64,000 nt of DNA from Gammaproteobacteria bacterium. GTDB taxonomy: Bacteria; Pseudomonadota; Gammaproteobacteria; Steroidobacterales; Steroidobacteraceae. Every line of letters begins with the position of its first letter. Position 1 is the stretch's first letter. This document shows positions 61,777-64,000 of the stretch, in pieces. The translations under genes and the position numbers were made by a program. The notes under the pieces are model-generated. The model saw only the letters and a program-made list of their open reading frames with translations, had not been told where the DNA came from and searched no databases. The stretch covers positions 1-64,000 of the forward strand of contig JAQGOG010000037.1 in assembly GCA_028293765.1 (NCBI GenBank), written 5' to 3'.

Positions 61777-63138
61777 GTGGCGCGCAATACTGAATACGCC
61801 GCCACGCTGGGCTTGCCGGCGGGCGGCGTGCGTGAGACGGAGCCCGGTGTCGCGATCTTCGACGACTCAACCGGCCTCGAGAATATGCGGCAGCTGATCC
61901 AGCTGCGCTGGATCGCGGTCATGGGGCAGATCGTCACCATCGCCGTGGTGCACTTTGGCTTTGACATTCGACTGCCACTGCACGACATGTCGGTCGTGCT
62001 GCTCTGCCTCATGGCGTTCAACGTCGCAAGCCTGCTGCTCTGGCGCGGCCACCACGAAGTCACCAATGGCGTGCTGTTTTTCGCGCTGTTGGTCGACGTC
62101 ACCACGCTGACCGCGCAGCTGTACCTGAGCGGCGGCGCCACCAACCCATTCGGCTTTCTCTACCTCCTGCAGGTCATCCTCGGAGCCGTGCTGCTCAGAG
62201 CCTGGTCCGTCTGGACGATGGTCGCCATCACCAGTGCCTGTTTCACTGGGTTGACGCTGTTCTACCGGCCCCTTGCGCTTCCGCCGGATGGCTATGGCGG
62301 ACTCCCTGCGCCATACATACAGGGCACACTGATCTGCTTCGCGCTCAACGCCGCACTGCTGGTGATTTTCATCGCGCGCATCAACCGAAACCTACGCGCT
62401 CGCGATGCGCGCCTGGCCGATCTGCGCCAACGCGCGGTCGAGGAAGAGCACATCGTCCGCATGGGTCTGCTCGCTTCGGGCGCCGCACACGAGCTCGGTA
62501 CGCCGCTGTCGACGCTCTCAGTGATCCTCGGTGACTGGCGGCGCATGCCCACATTCACCGCCGATTCCGAGCTTCTACAGGAGATCGACGAGATGCAGGT
62601 TCAGGTGAAGCGCTGCAAGAGCATCGTCAGCGGCATCCTGCTATCGGCCGGTGAGGCGCGCGGCGAATCACCGGTGGCGACGACCCTCCGCACATTTCTG
62701 AACGACCTGGTCGCCGAGTGGCGCGCCACGCGCCCTGTCATTAAGCTCACCTACGAAAGCCGCTTCGGCGCAGACCTTCCTATCGTCTCCGATTCCGCGC
62801 TCAAGCAGATGATCTGCAATGTGCTAGATAATGCGTTGGAGGCTTCTCCCGACTGGGTCGGCTTCGACGCCACACGCGACGGTGATGTGCTGAGGCTGAC
62901 CGTCACGGACTCGGGACCCGGTTTTGCGCCCGAGATGCTTGCGCAACTGGGCAAACCGTACCAGTCGAGCAAATGGACACCGGGCGCTGGCCTGGGCTTG
63001 TTCCTGGTCGCGAACGTGGCCCGCACGCTTCGAGGTAACGTCACGGCACGCAATCGTGCCGAAGGCGGAGCGATCGTCACGCTGACATTGCCTCTGGCGG
63101 CGATCACCTTGGAGGAGGGCATGACTTATGGAAGCTGA
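61777..63138 (+). CDS. regB: RegB/PrrB/ActS-type redox sensor histidine kinase
   Basis: GTG 61777, seven bases behind CAGGAG, gives 453 residues; an in-frame TTG at 61759 is less likely. Six spans are followed by a HisKA domain with His238 in ASGAAHELGTPLSTLSV and an ATPase domain (MICNVLDNALEASP, DSGPGFAPEML, GAGLGLFLVANVARTLRG). The quinone-binding heptapeptide GGATNPF (119-125) between spans and the redox-active cysteine in VKRCKSIVSGIL (about Cys280) are the defining RegB features. It likely senses the ubiquinone redox state and so reports on the oxidase encoded just upstream. Confidence 0.92.
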   Translation: MARNTEYAATLGLPAGGVRETEPGVAIFDDSTGLENMRQLIQLRWIAVMGQIVTIAVVHFGFDIRLPLHDMSVVLLCLMAFNVASLLLWRGHHEVTNGVLFFALLVDVTTLTAQLYLSGGATNPFGFLYLLQVILGAVLLRAWSVWTMVAITSACFTGLTLFYRPLALPPDGYGGLPAPYIQGTLICFALNAALLVIFIARINRNLRARDARLADLRQRAVEEEHIVRMGLLASGAAHELGTPLSTLSVILGDWRRMPTFTADSELLQEIDEMQVQVKRCKSIVSGILLSAGEARGESPVATTLRTFLNDLVAEWRATRPVIKLTYESRFGADLPIVSDSALKQMICNVLDNALEASPDWVGFDATRDGDVLRLTVTDSGPGFAPEMLAQLGKPYQSSKWTPGAGLGLFLVANVARTLRGNVTARNRAEGGAIVTLTLPLAAITLEEGMTYGS

Positions 63139-63664
63139 GCGCCTGCTCCTCATTGTCGAGGATGACGCGGCATTCGCCCGGACGCTCAGCCGCTCGTTCG
63201 AACGCCGGGGCTATGCGGTACTCCTTGCCGCGAGCCTGGAAGAGGTCGTGGCAGTCCTGAAGACGAATAAGCCTGAGTACGCGGTCGTTGACCTCAAACT
63301 GGCCAGCGGCACGTCCGGATTAGCCTGTGTGCAGACACTGCATGCGCTCGACGCAGGCATGCTGATCGTGGTGCTCACCGGGTACGCCAGCATCGCCACG
63401 GCCGTCGAGGCGATCAAACTCGGCGCTTGTCATTACCTCGCTAAGCCGTCCAACACCGACGACATCGAGGCGGCCTTCGGCCGTGCCGCCGGCGATGCCG
63501 ACGTCGGCCTCACGGAACGCCCCACATCGATCAAGACTCTCGAATGGGAGCGCATCCACGAGACGCTCGCGGCAACCGGCTTCAACATTTCAGAGACAGC
63601 CAGGCGGCTGGGAATGCATCGTCGGACGCTCGCGCGCAAGCTCGTGAAGCAGCGGGTAAAGTAG
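63128..63664 (+). CDS. regA: RegA/PrrA/ActR-type response regulator
   Basis: The 178-residue product overlaps the kinase gene by 11 bp. The receiver has LLIVEDDAAF, the phosphorylation aspartate in YAVVDLKLASGTSG, and the RegA-specific VVLTGYASIATAVEAIKLGACHYLAKP. A Fis-type helix-turn-helix ends the protein (ETLAATGFNISETARRLGMHRRTLARKLVKQRV). RegA regulators control respiratory, fixation and electron-transfer genes according to redox state. The cyo operon directly upstream is the probable target. Confidence 0.93.
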   Translation: MEAERLLLIVEDDAAFARTLSRSFERRGYAVLLAASLEEVVAVLKTNKPEYAVVDLKLASGTSGLACVQTLHALDAGMLIVVLTGYASIATAVEAIKLGACHYLAKPSNTDDIEAAFGRAAGDADVGLTERPTSIKTLEWERIHETLAATGFNISETARRLGMHRRTLARKLVKQRVK

Positions 63665-64000
63665 ACCCGGTTCGCCGGCGGCAACGTGATCGGAATGCGG
63701 TAATGCGAGGTCAACGCGAGAAGCAGTCGGGCGTGCCGCTTCTCCTCAAATCCCGGCAGCGCGATCGCCTCGCGCAGCCGCGGATCGGATTCGAGCTGCA
63801 CCGCCGCAGTCACGGTATTCGAGGTTACGTTCTCGGTGGACACGGCTTCCTGCCAGAACGGCAAGCCCGTGAGTCGCTCACGATCCGCCGCGTTCAATGC
63901 GGGCCATTGAATCGCCTGGTTCGCTACGGACTCGAGCCCGAAAGGCACTCGGCGTGCTGCCGGACCAGCGCAGGAATGCCGTCGAGAAGTGGCTGTGGCT
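63433..64000 (-). pseudogene. truncated ferritin-like diiron protein, window edge
   Basis: The minus-strand frame is open from the window edge and contains LTGLPFWQEAVSTENVTS and LREAIALPGFEEKRHARLLLALTSHYRIPI (about 63700-63900), with the Glu and ExxxH pattern of ferritin-like diiron proteins. After RIPITLPP the frame runs on without a stop to 63433, antisense through the 3' half of regA, and no longer resembles the family, which should have a second helical half with more iron ligands. I infer a 3'-truncated gene. The 5' end may lie outside the window; GTG 63948 is the first candidate start inside it. Confidence 0.4.

Noticed and set aside
1-64000. tRNA genes, rRNA genes, CRISPR arrays and insertion sequences
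   Set aside because: I found no tRNA-like cloverleaf with CCA-type end, no rRNA stretch, no regularly spaced repeats and no transposase frame.

Overview
The window is a 64 kb piece of a high-GC bacterial chromosome carrying about 50 protein genes. I see no rRNA, tRNA, CRISPR array or intact insertion sequence. RdgC, a cyo-type quinol oxidase operon, an UrcA-family protein, a CadC-like regulator with TPRs and an ECF sigma factor next to a Ser/Thr kinase-TPR protein together suggest a gammaproteobacterium, perhaps near Steroidobacteraceae/Nevskiales. That placement is inference from gene content, not from a marker gene.

Layout. 0-10.5 kb: a 5'-damaged alpha/beta hydrolase, rdgC, a class III aminotransferase resembling phospholyases, a monoheme cytochrome c, an FdhF/YdeP-like molybdoenzyme, an MFS exporter, an aldo/keto reductase, a hydroxylysine-kinase-like phosphotransferase and an orphan periplasmic-binding-fold protein. 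10.5-24 kb: a Bcr/CflA exporter, a ThDP enzyme, the kinase-TPR/ECF pair, a Yip1 protein, hypotheticals, the CadC-like regulator, an UrcA protein and a DHA2 exporter. 24-31 kb: an acyl-CoA synthetase, a diheme plus triheme cytochrome c pair, a DUF885 protein, a K+ channel and a secreted hypothetical. 31-42.4 kb: a remnant PQQ-dehydrogenase gene fused to an RND-like N-terminus, a small membrane protein, a three-gene two-component operon, and a divergent RND-adaptor-OMF efflux operon. 42.4-49 kb: a 42-residue membrane peptide, a small HTH protein, a MauG-like diheme protein with an FN3 partner, a fragment of a molybdopterin oxidoreductase, a beta-hydroxyacid-dehydrogenase-like enzyme and a cytochrome c peroxidase. 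49-56.8 kb: SelO, an ornithine-cyclodeaminase homologue, a GlcG/HbpS protein, SulP, MsrB and an MHS transporter. 57-64 kb: cyoABCD-SURF1 followed by a RegB/RegA-type redox two-component system, then a truncated ferritin-like reading frame.

The most notable signal is not a gene. A palindrome of consensus RTTWCA-NN-TGAAAY occurs at eight intergenic places (near 3.67, 6.13/6.17, 8.61, 31.19, 32.60, 36.45/36.50, 42.71 and 47.71 kb), usually about 45-155 bp ahead of a start codon and often accompanied by a second copy 21-48 bp away. It joins the cytochrome c, molybdoenzyme/MFS, aldo/keto reductase, secreted hypothetical, small membrane protein plus PQQ remnant, two-component/RND, 42-residue peptide and dehydrogenase/peroxidase units into one apparent regulon of redox and efflux genes. 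The regulator is not identified; the OmpR-type regulator and the small HTH protein lie inside the cluster and are candidates.

Several genes look decayed or rearranged (hydrolase 5' end, PQQ remnant, molybdopterin oxidoreductase fragment, terminal ferritin-like frame), so parts of 31-48 kb in particular appear to be a recently reshuffled accessory region. All functional names rest on recognised motifs and family resemblance; no database search was possible.
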